DNA of 64,000 bases. Origin: Rudanella lutea DSM 19387 (lineage in GTDB: Bacteria; Bacteroidota; Bacteroidia; Cytophagales; Spirosomataceae). The notes beneath the pieces are model-generated. The model did no database searches and was not told where the DNA came from. It was given only the letters and a program-made list of their open reading frames with translations. Where the stretch lies: contig NZ_KB913013.1 in the NCBI RefSeq assembly GCF_000383955.1, positions 2,772,694-2,836,693 of the forward strand, in the 5' to 3' direction. A program made the translations under genes and the position numbers. Below are positions 42,862 through 51,296 of the stretch, piece after piece (the stretch's first letter is position 1; each line of letters begins with the position of its first letter).

Positions 42862-44299
42862 AGCCCTTCGCCAGCCGTAGAGCCCGCAAATCGGCAAACG
42901 AGAACTTGAAGGCCAGCGTCAGACCTACGTACGTGATGGCCCCGAGGGCTATCTGCGCCACGGTATGCACCATGCCCTCGTACCCTACCACCGTTTTGTA
43001 CGTAGCAATCACCGCTACCATGATCACCCCAAACAGCAACGGCTGTACAAAGTTTTTGAGAAACTGACCAAAGAAATCGCCCACGAGGTAGTGCACCAGA
43101 AAAAAGTTGGCCACGAGGTTAAAGAAAGTCGCCAGCAGAAACGAGACGGCAATGCCCGTTACCCCGTACAGATGCCCCAGCACGTACACGAGCGGAATCT
43201 TCACCACCAGCGTAGCCAGGTTTAGATAAAACAAAAGGTTGGGCTTGCCGCGCGTGAACGCGAGCGTAAACAGCGGGTGGCTAAGGCAGGCAAACAGGCT
43301 TACGAAAACGAAAATCTGAATCAGATGGGTGGTTTCCTGCCAGCCCGGCCCGTAAATCAGCGGAACAACACTTTCGGCGGTTATAAACAAACCGGCCAAC
43401 AGGGGCAGATTACAGAAGATAAGGACGTCCAGAATTTTCAGGTACGCTCGCTTCAGGCCTTCAATGTCATCTTTCATCCTAGCCAGAATGGGATAAGCCA
43501 CCTGAAGGATAATGGGATTCAGCCGGTTGATCGGGAAAACCGCCAACTGGTAAGCTAAGGTGTAGTAGCCGAGCATTTTCACGCCCAGAATGCTGCCGAT
43601 GAAAAAATTGTCGGCGTTGGACTGCACAAACCCCAGAATCCCGTCGCCCAGATTGTACACGCCAAAACGCAGGTGTTCCTGCACCTGATTGAGCGAAAAT
43701 CGAAAGGCAGGCTTGAAATACCGGCGTCCCAGTATCACCTGCGTAACACTCTTCACGGTTTGGCTGATCAGCTGCCCGATAATGAGCGACAGCTCCTGAA
43801 AGCCACTGTAGGCCAAACTGATAGTAGCCCCTGCCCCGATTACCGTGCCGATAATATCGACGGTGGCCACCGACCGGAACCGCAGCTCCTTTTCGAGCAA
43901 AAACATGTACAGCTGCCCAACGTACACGATCAGAAAATAGCCCGACGACAGGTGCAGTACCCTTTCGAGCCGGGGTTCGCTGTAAAACGAGACAATGGCG
44001 GGCGTTGCAAACTGAATCACCACAAAAATCAACGCGCCTACGAGCATGTTGAGCCAGTAGAGCGTCGATAGTACGGTGCGGTCGCTCTCCTGCTTGTAGA
44101 TGATCGAGTTGGAAAAACCGAGGTTGGCAAACACGCCGAAGAAGCCAATAATCAGGTTACTGACGCTAACCACCCCAAAATCGGCCGGGTCGAGCAGGCG
44201 GGCCAACAGGGCGACCTGCGCAAACTGAAATACGGTCGAAATCACGGTCGACAACGTGATCCATTTACCGCCGTCCATGGCCTTTTCTTTATTGCTCAT
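42860..44299 (-). CDS. MOP-family lipid-linked sugar flippase (Wzx/WzxC-like)
   Basis: The protein has 479 residues with about 12-14 membrane segments. The start MSNKEKAMDGGKWITLSTVI is typical of WzxC/TuaB-type flippases, with LLARLLDPADFGVVSVSNLI next. Wzx proteins move undecaprenyl-linked repeat units across the inner membrane. It overlaps the glycoside-hydrolase-like gene by four bases (ATGA), so they are translationally coupled. It is the only flippase seen in the window although two ligase-like proteins are encoded. Confidence 0.93.
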   Translation of the reverse strand: MSNKEKAMDGGKWITLSTVISTVFQFAQVALLARLLDPADFGVVSVSNLIIGFFGVFANLGFSNSIIYKQESDRTVLSTLYWLNMLVGALIFVVIQFATPAIVSFYSEPRLERVLHLSSGYFLIVYVGQLYMFLLEKELRFRSVATVDIIGTVIGAGATISLAYSGFQELSLIIGQLISQTVKSVTQVILGRRYFKPAFRFSLNQVQEHLRFGVYNLGDGILGFVQSNADNFFIGSILGVKMLGYYTLAYQLAVFPINRLNPIILQVAYPILARMKDDIEGLKRAYLKILDVLIFCNLPLLAGLFITAESVVPLIYGPGWQETTHLIQIFVFVSLFACLSHPLFTLAFTRGKPNLLFYLNLATLVVKIPLVYVLGHLYGVTGIAVSFLLATFFNLVANFFLVHYLVGDFFGQFLKNFVQPLLFGVIMVAVIATYKTVVGYEGMVHTVAQIALGAITYVGLTLAFKFSFADLRALRLAKG

Positions 44300-46398
44300 C
44301 GGGGTGCAGAGGTCTTCGGTTGAGGGTTTTGGGCGCGGAAGGCGGTTGCGGGCTTACCCAGCATCACAAACGTGGGCCTTTCGGTCACGGTTAGTGTCAG
44401 TTGCCCCGACGTGGCCACGCGGCTCGTACACGGCATGGTTTCACGGCCAGCCACCGGCGTACAAACCCGCACGGTATCGCCCGGCTGAACCGACAGCGTA
44501 TAGGTAGCCGTACGGGCCCGCTCGTCGGGGACAACCAATACATAGGACGTTTGGCCCCGGTATTCGTAACGGTCTGCCACAACTGGATACCGGCTCAGGG
44601 TTTGGCGGTACTCGTAATTGCCCATGAGCCGGAGCGCCTGCGCCAGGTAATCGGCTGCGGGCTTGCGGGTTTTATCGCCGTTGATGAGGCCCATCGAGCT
44701 AAACTGAGTGGGGTTGTCCGGGTTGTCGTCGTACAGCTGGTAGAAAAACGTGCGGGCCACCCCCACGCGGGTAAACAGGAGAGACGTCCGTAAAATCCAG
44801 TCGGCCTGGGTTTGAAGCACCGATTTGGTACCGACCGGGATGGCGTGAAACGGGCTGCCGGGGTGCGTATCGTAACCCGTTTCGGTAATCCAGACGGGCA
44901 TATCGTAGGCCAGCTCGTGCGCCAGTTGCACAAAAGCGGCCGCCTGCTCGCCCACGCCCGACACCTCAGGAGCGGCCCCGCGCGTACCCCCACCGCCCTG
45001 CGACGAACGGGCGTCGTTGGCGTACAGGTGATAATTGATCACATCCCAGCAAAGGTCCACCCGCCCATCGGGCCGGTAGCCCCGGTGTTCGCGGCACCAG
45101 TCGACCATAGCCCGCAGGTAATCGAGCGTGGGCGAAGCCAGCCCGCCCATGACGACCGTAACGGTTGGGTCGGCATTTTTAACGCCCACGCCCGGCCCCA
45201 GGGTCTTTTTATGGCCATCGTAAAACGCCGACAGATTAGCCGCGTACTCGCGGGCGGTTTGGTAGCCTTGCCGCCCACCCCAGGTGCGGTCGCGCTCATT
45301 TTCGCACTCAATGTAGCGAATAAGACCCAACCCAATTTTTTTCTCGTTGGGCGGCATCCAGGTTTTCACCGTACTGATTTTTACCAGCGCCGGATCCACC
45401 CGCTTGTTAGAGCCGTACCGGGCTATGTACTGAAACCCCACCCGAGCCTGTTCAATGTAGGATTGCGGTTGACCCAGATCGCGGCCGTACGGGGCTGGGT
45501 TGTTGCCGTAATCCCGCTGCCCGGCCGGATACGTATTTTCCATCCATTTCGGAATGGTTTTCAGGCAGGCCAGCACCTCCACCCCTTCGCGGTGCAGCCG
45601 CTCGTACAGGGCGTCGTAATTCCAGGCCCCGCTGAGCGTCAGGTTGAACGTGTACTGACCGGGCTGGGCTTCGAGCTTTTCCCAATCCATGTAGTGCCGC
45701 ACCGCCCCAAAGCACCGAATAGCCGGTACCCGACTCTCGTCAATTTCCCAGGAGCGGGCGGCCTCTTCCATGTTCCACTCAAACATGTTTACCCCAATGG
45801 CCTGCCGAAACGGCGTACCCGTGCGAACCGAAGCCTTGGTGGGCAGTTTGCCGGGCGTGTACGCGCCGTACAGCTCCAGTTCCGATGGGTACGCACCGGA
45901 CGTATTCAGGAGCAAATACCGGGCACCAGTTACCGGCCTGGGCAGGGCAAACGTGTTCGGGCGGGCCGGGTCAGGGCCTACCCATTCCTTGTATTTGTCG
46001 CCAACAAACCGGGCAATCGGTATTCGTTTCCAGTCGGCGGTGATAATCGAGAGCGTCAGCGGAGCGTCGGTATTTGTATCGGTATAATCGTAGAGTCGGA
46101 TGCTGTCGATGCGTATGGTTTCGCCCTCGCGCAGGGGGTAGTAGGCATCGTAGTTTTTCAGCAGCTTGTTATAGCCAGTGTGTACAGCCTGATCGGTAAT
46201 ACCATCGAACAGGCCGTCGAGACCATGCTGGGCATTCACCACCTGATACCAACGTTGGCCGTCGATGGGGATTTGGTGGGGTTTAAGCCGGGTCACAGGC
46301 ACCGACACAGGGTTTTGAATCGAGTGCCGACGCGGGCCATCGAGCAGAAACAACAGCCCGACACACACCACCGACAAGGATAAAAAATACGATTTCAT
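44296..46398 (-). CDS. Secreted glycoside-hydrolase-like protein (clan GH-A type)
   Basis: The protein has 700 residues. An uncleaved or short N-terminal hydrophobic signal (MKSYFLSLSVVCVGLLFLL) is followed by a beta-sandwich-like region (about 45-180) and a TIM-barrel-like core. RYIECENERD at 361-370 puts an Asn-Glu pair at Glu368, the usual acid/base position; PVWITETGYD at 501-510 gives Glu506 as nucleophile. It is probably a periplasmic or exported glycosidase that trims or releases polysaccharide, similar to hydrolases in EPS clusters; the family (GH39-like or other) is not certain. It is encoded between the T9SS cargo and the flippase, in one operon. Confidence 0.75.
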   Translation of the reverse strand: MKSYFLSLSVVCVGLLFLLDGPRRHSIQNPVSVPVTRLKPHQIPIDGQRWYQVVNAQHGLDGLFDGITDQAVHTGYNKLLKNYDAYYPLREGETIRIDSIRLYDYTDTNTDAPLTLSIITADWKRIPIARFVGDKYKEWVGPDPARPNTFALPRPVTGARYLLLNTSGAYPSELELYGAYTPGKLPTKASVRTGTPFRQAIGVNMFEWNMEEAARSWEIDESRVPAIRCFGAVRHYMDWEKLEAQPGQYTFNLTLSGAWNYDALYERLHREGVEVLACLKTIPKWMENTYPAGQRDYGNNPAPYGRDLGQPQSYIEQARVGFQYIARYGSNKRVDPALVKISTVKTWMPPNEKKIGLGLIRYIECENERDRTWGGRQGYQTAREYAANLSAFYDGHKKTLGPGVGVKNADPTVTVVMGGLASPTLDYLRAMVDWCREHRGYRPDGRVDLCWDVINYHLYANDARSSQGGGGTRGAAPEVSGVGEQAAAFVQLAHELAYDMPVWITETGYDTHPGSPFHAIPVGTKSVLQTQADWILRTSLLFTRVGVARTFFYQLYDDNPDNPTQFSSMGLINGDKTRKPAADYLAQALRLMGNYEYRQTLSRYPVVADRYEYRGQTSYVLVVPDERARTATYTLSVQPGDTVRVCTPVAGRETMPCTSRVATSGQLTLTVTERPTFVMLGKPATAFRAQNPQPKTSAPR

Positions 46399-46401
46399 GA
46401 A

Positions 46402-47400
46402 TTAACGAAGCAGCATCACACGCCCCGATCGGACGTAGGTAGACGTGGTAGTGGGCGAGTCGGCAACCCGATACGTAACAATCCAGGTGTACCCACCCGA
46501 CGGGCAGTCGACACCACCAAACCGGCCGTCCCATTGCTCCGTCAGGGTATTACTGGCATACACAAGGCTACCCCATCGGTCAAGAATCTTAATATCAACG
46601 GAAACGGCTTCGGCCAGGTAAATCGCCAGCCGGTCGTTGTGGCCGTCGTGGTTTGGGGTGAAGGCATCAGGCACATATACCGGTTCGGGCGGGCAGGCGC
46701 TACACCGAATCAGCTCCAGATCATCGAGGGCCAAATCGTTACCGCAACCACCGGCGGCCGCATTGTTGATCAGTTTGACCAGCACAGGCTCATCGGTTTC
46801 GGGCATGGTAAACGAAGCCGAAAACCGACGCCATTCGGGCGTGACCGTTTCGGGAATAGACCCAATATCGATGCGTCGCAGGGGGCGGCCGCCTGCCGTT
46901 TCGATTTCAATGGTGAGGTTGGGCAGAGAGGAGTCGGTGCAGTTGTTGGGTTGAAGCAAGTTGAGGCCCCATACCGAAAACTCGTAGGTGGTACCTCCGC
47001 ACAGGCCCGGAATGGTTTGCCGGAAAAACTCACCCGGTAAGTCCGACCCGTTCACAATCAGCATGGCTCCGCCCGCATTGCCGGTATGGTCGGTGGGCAG
47101 GCCGTGCCAAACCGAACCGAAGCAGGTACGGTCGACGGCCGACGCGATGGTGTACTCGCCATTGTCGGGGCAGGCTTTGGTCGCGTATTGGTAGGAGGTG
47201 CGGCCGCTTAGCGAAGCCGTGGCTTCGGCCGTACCAAACGACTCGCGGATGAGCACTTCGGCCGTAGCTCCCGAACACGACTGGGCAGCACTGTGCTGGC
47301 TGGTGGTAAAGGTGAAAACCCCAAACCAGCCAGCAGCCAGGCAAACAGATCGGCGTAGCCGTTTTGCCGCTTTTGTACGTAATACGAATCGGGCGGGCAT
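46402..47400 (-). CDS. Type IX secretion cargo with gliding-motility C-terminal domain
   Basis: The protein has about 332 residues from MPARFVLRTKAAKRLR, with a long signal peptide cut near SAAQS. The central part (TFEFS-like EFSVWGLNLLQPNNC, ENC-type carbohydrate or adhesin beta-sandwich) has several Cys. The C-terminus YVPDAFTPNHDGHNDRL, IKILDRWGSLVYAS and WDGRFGG is the CHU_C/type B sorting domain, which directs export through the type IX system. It ends 3 nt before the hydrolase gene and starts divergently from the Sfp gene. Finding such cargo inside a polysaccharide operon suggests a surface adhesin or glycan-binding role. Confidence 0.88.
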   Translation of the reverse strand: MPARFVLRTKAAKRLRRSVCLAAGWFGVFTFTTSQHSAAQSCSGATAEVLIRESFGTAEATASLSGRTSYQYATKACPDNGEYTIASAVDRTCFGSVWHGLPTDHTGNAGGAMLIVNGSDLPGEFFRQTIPGLCGGTTYEFSVWGLNLLQPNNCTDSSLPNLTIEIETAGGRPLRRIDIGSIPETVTPEWRRFSASFTMPETDEPVLVKLINNAAAGGCGNDLALDDLELIRCSACPPEPVYVPDAFTPNHDGHNDRLAIYLAEAVSVDIKILDRWGSLVYASNTLTEQWDGRFGGVDCPSGGYTWIVTYRVADSPTTTSTYVRSGRVMLLR

Positions 47401-47498
47401 GCTTCTTTTTAGACGCTGGCAGCTTACCACAGTCACCCAACCTGCGCTATGGATTAAATAACGGGGCAGAACTTCCCAAATCCGCTTACTTTTACCCC

Positions 47499-48278
47499 AT
47501 GCAAACGGCTCTTGTCACCTGTCATTCATCGGTTTCGGCACCCTGGCAACCCGGACAGCCCCTCGTGCCAGCCCCCGATACCATTTCTGTGTTCCGAATG
47601 CCGCTCCCCACCGAAGCGGCCACCGTAGCCCTCTGGGAAACGTTGCTCCAACCAACCGAACGGGAGCGGGCCGACCGGTTCCGGTTCCCCGCCGACCGGC
47701 ACCGGTTTGTGGTGGGACGGGGTTTATTTCGACTGCTGGCGGGCGTATTGTCCGGGCAAAACCCGGCAGACGTTCGCGTAGATACGAGCCCGACCGGCAA
47801 GCCCTTTCTGCCCGACTCCCCGACGGTTCACCTCAACGTGTCGCACTCCGGTGCCTGGATTGTGCTGGCGGTTGGGTGTGTTCCCGTGGGCGTTGATGTA
47901 GAATTTATGCGGTCCGATGTTGACGTCAGCGACCTTTTTTCGTCCATATTAAGTCCGGCCGAACAACGGGCCCTGGTGCAAAGCCCGGATGCACAGACTC
48001 TATTTTACCAATTCTGGACGCGAAAAGAAGCCTTGATGAAAGCCACAGGACAGGGCATGAACGACCATCTGACGGCGATTCCGGCGCTGGAAGGCACCCA
48101 CCGCATTGATGCGGGCCTGCTCGGTGGGGCTGGTCACTGGCGTGTGTACCCCTTTGCAGTAGACCGGGGCTACCCGGCCGCTCTTGCTCTTCCCGACGGC
48201 CCAGAAACCGTTTGTTTTTACGAAATCGATCCGGCCTCCTTCCGTAGGTGGTGCCCGGCTCACCCCAACGAATCATGA
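47499..48278 (+). CDS. Sfp-type 4-phosphopantetheinyl transferase
   Basis: The protein has 259 residues from MQTALVTCHSSVSAP; 45 upstream in-frame residues do not fit the family. Motifs are GVDVEFM, FYQFWTRKEALMKATG and the N-terminal RFVVGRGLFRLLAG. It transfers phosphopantetheine from CoA to Ser residues of carrier proteins; the NRPS/PKS in this window has three such sites (Ser557, Ser1568, Ser1421). It is the only candidate activator here. Its stop codon overlaps the start of a GT4 gene (ATGA), so it is coupled to sugar genes rather than to the NRPS. Confidence 0.93.
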   Translation: MQTALVTCHSSVSAPWQPGQPLVPAPDTISVFRMPLPTEAATVALWETLLQPTERERADRFRFPADRHRFVVGRGLFRLLAGVLSGQNPADVRVDTSPTGKPFLPDSPTVHLNVSHSGAWIVLAVGCVPVGVDVEFMRSDVDVSDLFSSILSPAEQRALVQSPDAQTLFYQFWTRKEALMKATGQGMNDHLTAIPALEGTHRIDAGLLGGAGHWRVYPFAVDRGYPAALALPDGPETVCFYEIDPASFRRWCPAHPNES

Positions 48279-49417
48279 GAATTGGTATTGAGGCCCAGCG
48301 GCTCCTGCGTCCCCACAAACACGGAATGGATATCGTGGCCGTCGAAACGATTCGCGCCCTGGCCGAGTACCCTCAACACGAGTTTCTGGTATTTGCCCGG
48401 CCCGATACCGACCGCACCGGTCTGCCTGCGGCCCCAAATATCCAGATTATCGAACTACCGGGCGGAGCCTACCCTGTCTGGGAGCAGTTTACGTTGCCCA
48501 AAGCCGTAAAATCGTACCAGCCCGACCTGCTGCACTGCACGGCCAACACGGCCCCGCTGCGGGTTTCGGCTCCGCTCGTGATTACCCTGCACGACATTAT
48601 TTTTCTGGAAAAAGCCATCGTCGGTGGTAACTGGTATCAGCGGCTGGGCAATGGGTACCGGCGCTGGAACGTCCCTGCCGTTGTCAAAAAGGCCGACTGC
48701 ATTGTCACGGTCTCGGACTACGAGCGGCACCGGATTATCGACCACCTCCGGTTGCCCGCCGAGCGGGTAGTTACGGTGCACAATGCAGTCAGTCGGCAGT
48801 TTCGGGTTATTACCGATGCAGCCACGCTGGCGCAGGTACGCGAGCGGTTCCGGCTCCCGGCCGAGTTCATCTTTTTTCTGGGAAATACCGACCCCAAGAA
48901 AAACGTCGTTGGGGTTCTGAAGGCTCTGCTGCAGCTAAAGAACCAGGGTTTACTGACTCTCCCGCTGGTGATGGCCAACGTGTCGGCCGAGTACGTCAAT
49001 GGGTTGCTCGACCAGATTGGCGGGCGGGCGCTAACCAACGACATTTTGCTGTGCGGGTACATTCCGAACACGCTATTGCCGGTCGTGTACAATGCCGCCA
49101 GTGTGTTTTTGTGTCCATCGCTACGTGAGAGCTTCGGGCTACCCATTCTGGAGTCGATGGCCTGCGGCACCCCCGTACTGACGGCCAGCACCTCGGCCAT
49201 GCCCGAAGTAGCGGGCGATGCGGCCTTGTTGGCCAACCCGGCCTCCCCCGACGAAATGGCCCATCAGCTTCACCGGCTCCTCAGTTCGGCCGAGTTGCGG
49301 GCACAGTTGCGCGAACGGGGGCTTGAGCGAGCCAACGCGTTCTCCTGGCAACACACCGCCCGGCAACTGATGGCGGTCTACCAACAGCACGTTGGCCAAC
49401 CGGTGCCCTCCCTTTAG
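48275..49417 (+). CDS. Family 4 glycosyltransferase
   Basis: The protein has 380 residues from MRIGIEAQRLLRPHKHGMD, the start fixed by overlap with the Sfp stop codon. The GT-B motifs include PLVITLHDIIFLEK, ADCIVTVSDYERHRII, FIFFLGNTDPKKN and the C-terminal donor loop LCPSLRESFGLPILESMACGTPV. It is a cytoplasmic retaining transferase, likely mannose- or rhamnose-type. It starts a short plus-strand operon of sugar genes running to the fucosyltransferase-like gene at 51280. Confidence 0.9.
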   Translation: MRIGIEAQRLLRPHKHGMDIVAVETIRALAEYPQHEFLVFARPDTDRTGLPAAPNIQIIELPGGAYPVWEQFTLPKAVKSYQPDLLHCTANTAPLRVSAPLVITLHDIIFLEKAIVGGNWYQRLGNGYRRWNVPAVVKKADCIVTVSDYERHRIIDHLRLPAERVVTVHNAVSRQFRVITDAATLAQVRERFRLPAEFIFFLGNTDPKKNVVGVLKALLQLKNQGLLTLPLVMANVSAEYVNGLLDQIGGRALTNDILLCGYIPNTLLPVVYNAASVFLCPSLRESFGLPILESMACGTPVLTASTSAMPEVAGDAALLANPASPDEMAHQLHRLLSSAELRAQLRERGLERANAFSWQHTARQLMAVYQQHVGQPVPSL

Positions 49418-49435
49418 CCCTCTTCCTTAGCTTGT

Positions 49436-50389
49436 ATGCAACGCCTTCTGCTCAAATTTCTGTACGTCATGGCCGCTATCCGGTACCCGCAGTACCGGGG
49501 CGACCTGCCGTATTTTATCCGCGACAACTGGTTTGCCCGCCTGAATCAACTTCGCTTCGTTCGTCGCGACTATTTCACCCGAAAGCCGTACAAAGTGATT
49601 TCGTTTCAGGGCGAGTTTGACCAGGAGTTGCGCTATTGTTTGCCGTTTGCGTACTGGCATCACCGCAATGGTACGCTAAAACAAACGATCGGCTGCGCCA
49701 ACACGAAACCCTTTTACTATTTCAGCGAAAACCACACCGAGCGCTATACCGAGCGGATCTGGCAGAAAGGCTACGACAGCTACGACGTGCCTAACATGAC
49801 CCACAGCCCAACGTACGATTTTGGCAAGTGGACCCCGCCCCCGTTTAAAAGCCATTACCGCAACAACCTGTTTGTGTACAACAAACCGCTGCTAGTGATT
49901 GCCAACAAGTACAATATTGAGTGGGACCGCCCACCGATCAATTTTCTGAGCATCGACGCCCTCGACCGGCTCATCTCGCGCCTGAAAAGAACCTATCAGA
50001 TTGTGTACAACCGGCCGCTATCGGGGCAGATTGTGCTGGACAACAGCGAGATTATGGATTTGGGCGAACATGCCTGGATTCGGGCCAACCACCCCGAGGT
50101 GCTGCTCATGAACGACCTCTTCGAGCAATACCGCACGCAGGTAGCCAACTACAATCATCTGCAACTGATGGTGTATGCCAACGCCGACCGGTTTGTCTCG
50201 ATGCATGGTGGCACGGCCGCCCTGGCCAGTTATTTCGGGGGTATCAATGTGATTCTGTCGCACCCCGGCGGAGGTTTCGAACACGCCTTCGACGAATACA
50301 GTACTATTTTCCCGGCTTTTTCAGGCGCCAAAATTCTGCACGCCAAAAGCACGGAGGAGGTTTTCGCGTACGTAGACCAGTATTTTTAA
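49436..50389 (+). CDS. Unknown protein in the sugar operon, possible glycosyltransferase
   Basis: The protein has 317 residues; I do not recognise the family. It has an Arg/Tyr-rich N-terminal half and, near the C-terminus, ANADRFVSMHGGTAALASYFGGINVILSH split as a glycine-rich loop that resembles the donor-binding region of fucosyltransferase- or GT-B-type proteins. No membrane segments. It sits 18 nt after the GT4 gene and 21 nt before the GT11 gene, which favours a sugar-transfer or sugar-modifying role. No homology search was possible. Confidence 0.7.
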   Translation: MQRLLLKFLYVMAAIRYPQYRGDLPYFIRDNWFARLNQLRFVRRDYFTRKPYKVISFQGEFDQELRYCLPFAYWHHRNGTLKQTIGCANTKPFYYFSENHTERYTERIWQKGYDSYDVPNMTHSPTYDFGKWTPPPFKSHYRNNLFVYNKPLLVIANKYNIEWDRPPINFLSIDALDRLISRLKRTYQIVYNRPLSGQIVLDNSEIMDLGEHAWIRANHPEVLLMNDLFEQYRTQVANYNHLQLMVYANADRFVSMHGGTAALASYFGGINVILSHPGGGFEHAFDEYSTIFPAFSGAKILHAKSTEEVFAYVDQYF

Positions 50390-50410
50390 CCCCCGATCGG
50401 GCCAACCTGT

Positions 50411-51280
50411 ATGGTTATTGCAAAAATCACAAGCGGCTTAGGTAACCAGTTATTTCAGTACGCACTGGGGCGGCATCTGGCCATTCAGAACCAAACCCGG
50501 CTCTGGTTCGACCTGCGCTATTATCACCGAACCTACGAAACCGACACCCCCCGCCAGTTTAAGCTCGACCGGTTTTCGATTGATTACGACCTGCTCGATT
50601 ATTCGCCCTGGCTGTATGTGTCTAAAGCCACCCGTTTGCTGCCCGGTCGGTCGTTACGCCCGCTTTTCGATACCCGAAAAGAGCCGCATTTTCACCTTGA
50701 CCCGGCCGTACCCAACGCCAAAGGGGCCTTTATTACGCTGGACGGTTTCTGGCAGTCGGAAGGGTATTTTGCCTCGAATGCGGCTACCATTCGGCGGGAG
50801 TTGACATTTACGCGCCAGCCGGGCCCAATGTACGCCCGGTACCGGCAACAGATTGAGCAAACCCAGACGCCGGTTTCGGTGCATATCCGCCGGGGCGACT
50901 ACGTAAGCCACCCGGAGTTCAGCCAGTCATTCGGTGCCCTCGATGATACCTACTACCAGACCGCCCTGGCCCAGATAAACGGGCAATTTCCTGACGCGAC
51001 TCTGCTTGTGTTTAGCGATGACCCCGAGTGGGTACGGCAGCACATGCGTTTTGAGCGCCCGCACGTACTCGTCGAAAATACCGGCCCCGATGCCGACGTG
51101 GACGACCTGCAACTGATGAGCCTTTGCCATCATCACATCATTGCCAACAGTTCGTTTAGCTGGTGGGGAGCCTGGCTCAACCCCCGCCCTGACAAACGGG
51201 TAATTGCCCCCAAACAGTGGTTTCGGAACAAACCCTGGAACACCGCCGATCTGATTCCGGCAGGCTGGGTGCGCCTGTAG
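50411..51280 (+). CDS. Family 11 alpha-1,2-fucosyltransferase-like protein
   Basis: The protein has 289 residues. MVIAKITSGLGNQLFQYALG is the N-terminal GT11 motif; VHIRRGDYVSHPEF carries the HxRRGDY motif that binds GDP-fucose, followed by IIANSSFSWWGAWLN. GT11 enzymes transfer L-fucose from GDP-fucose to a galactose-type acceptor. It implies a fucosylated (or related 6-deoxysugar) surface glycan, although no GDP-fucose synthesis genes are visible here. It converges on the GT gene at 51297 with a 16-nt gap. Confidence 0.93.
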   Translation: MVIAKITSGLGNQLFQYALGRHLAIQNQTRLWFDLRYYHRTYETDTPRQFKLDRFSIDYDLLDYSPWLYVSKATRLLPGRSLRPLFDTRKEPHFHLDPAVPNAKGAFITLDGFWQSEGYFASNAATIRRELTFTRQPGPMYARYRQQIEQTQTPVSVHIRRGDYVSHPEFSQSFGALDDTYYQTALAQINGQFPDATLLVFSDDPEWVRQHMRFERPHVLVENTGPDADVDDLQLMSLCHHHIIANSSFSWWGAWLNPRPDKRVIAPKQWFRNKPWNTADLIPAGWVRL

Positions 51281-51296
51281 AACCATGCCGGGCTCG

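Noticed and set aside
44812-46383. 523-codon open frame opposite the glycosidase-like gene
   Set aside because: Antisense frame without family motifs; the minus-strand gene has a signal peptide, catalytic motifs and operon context.
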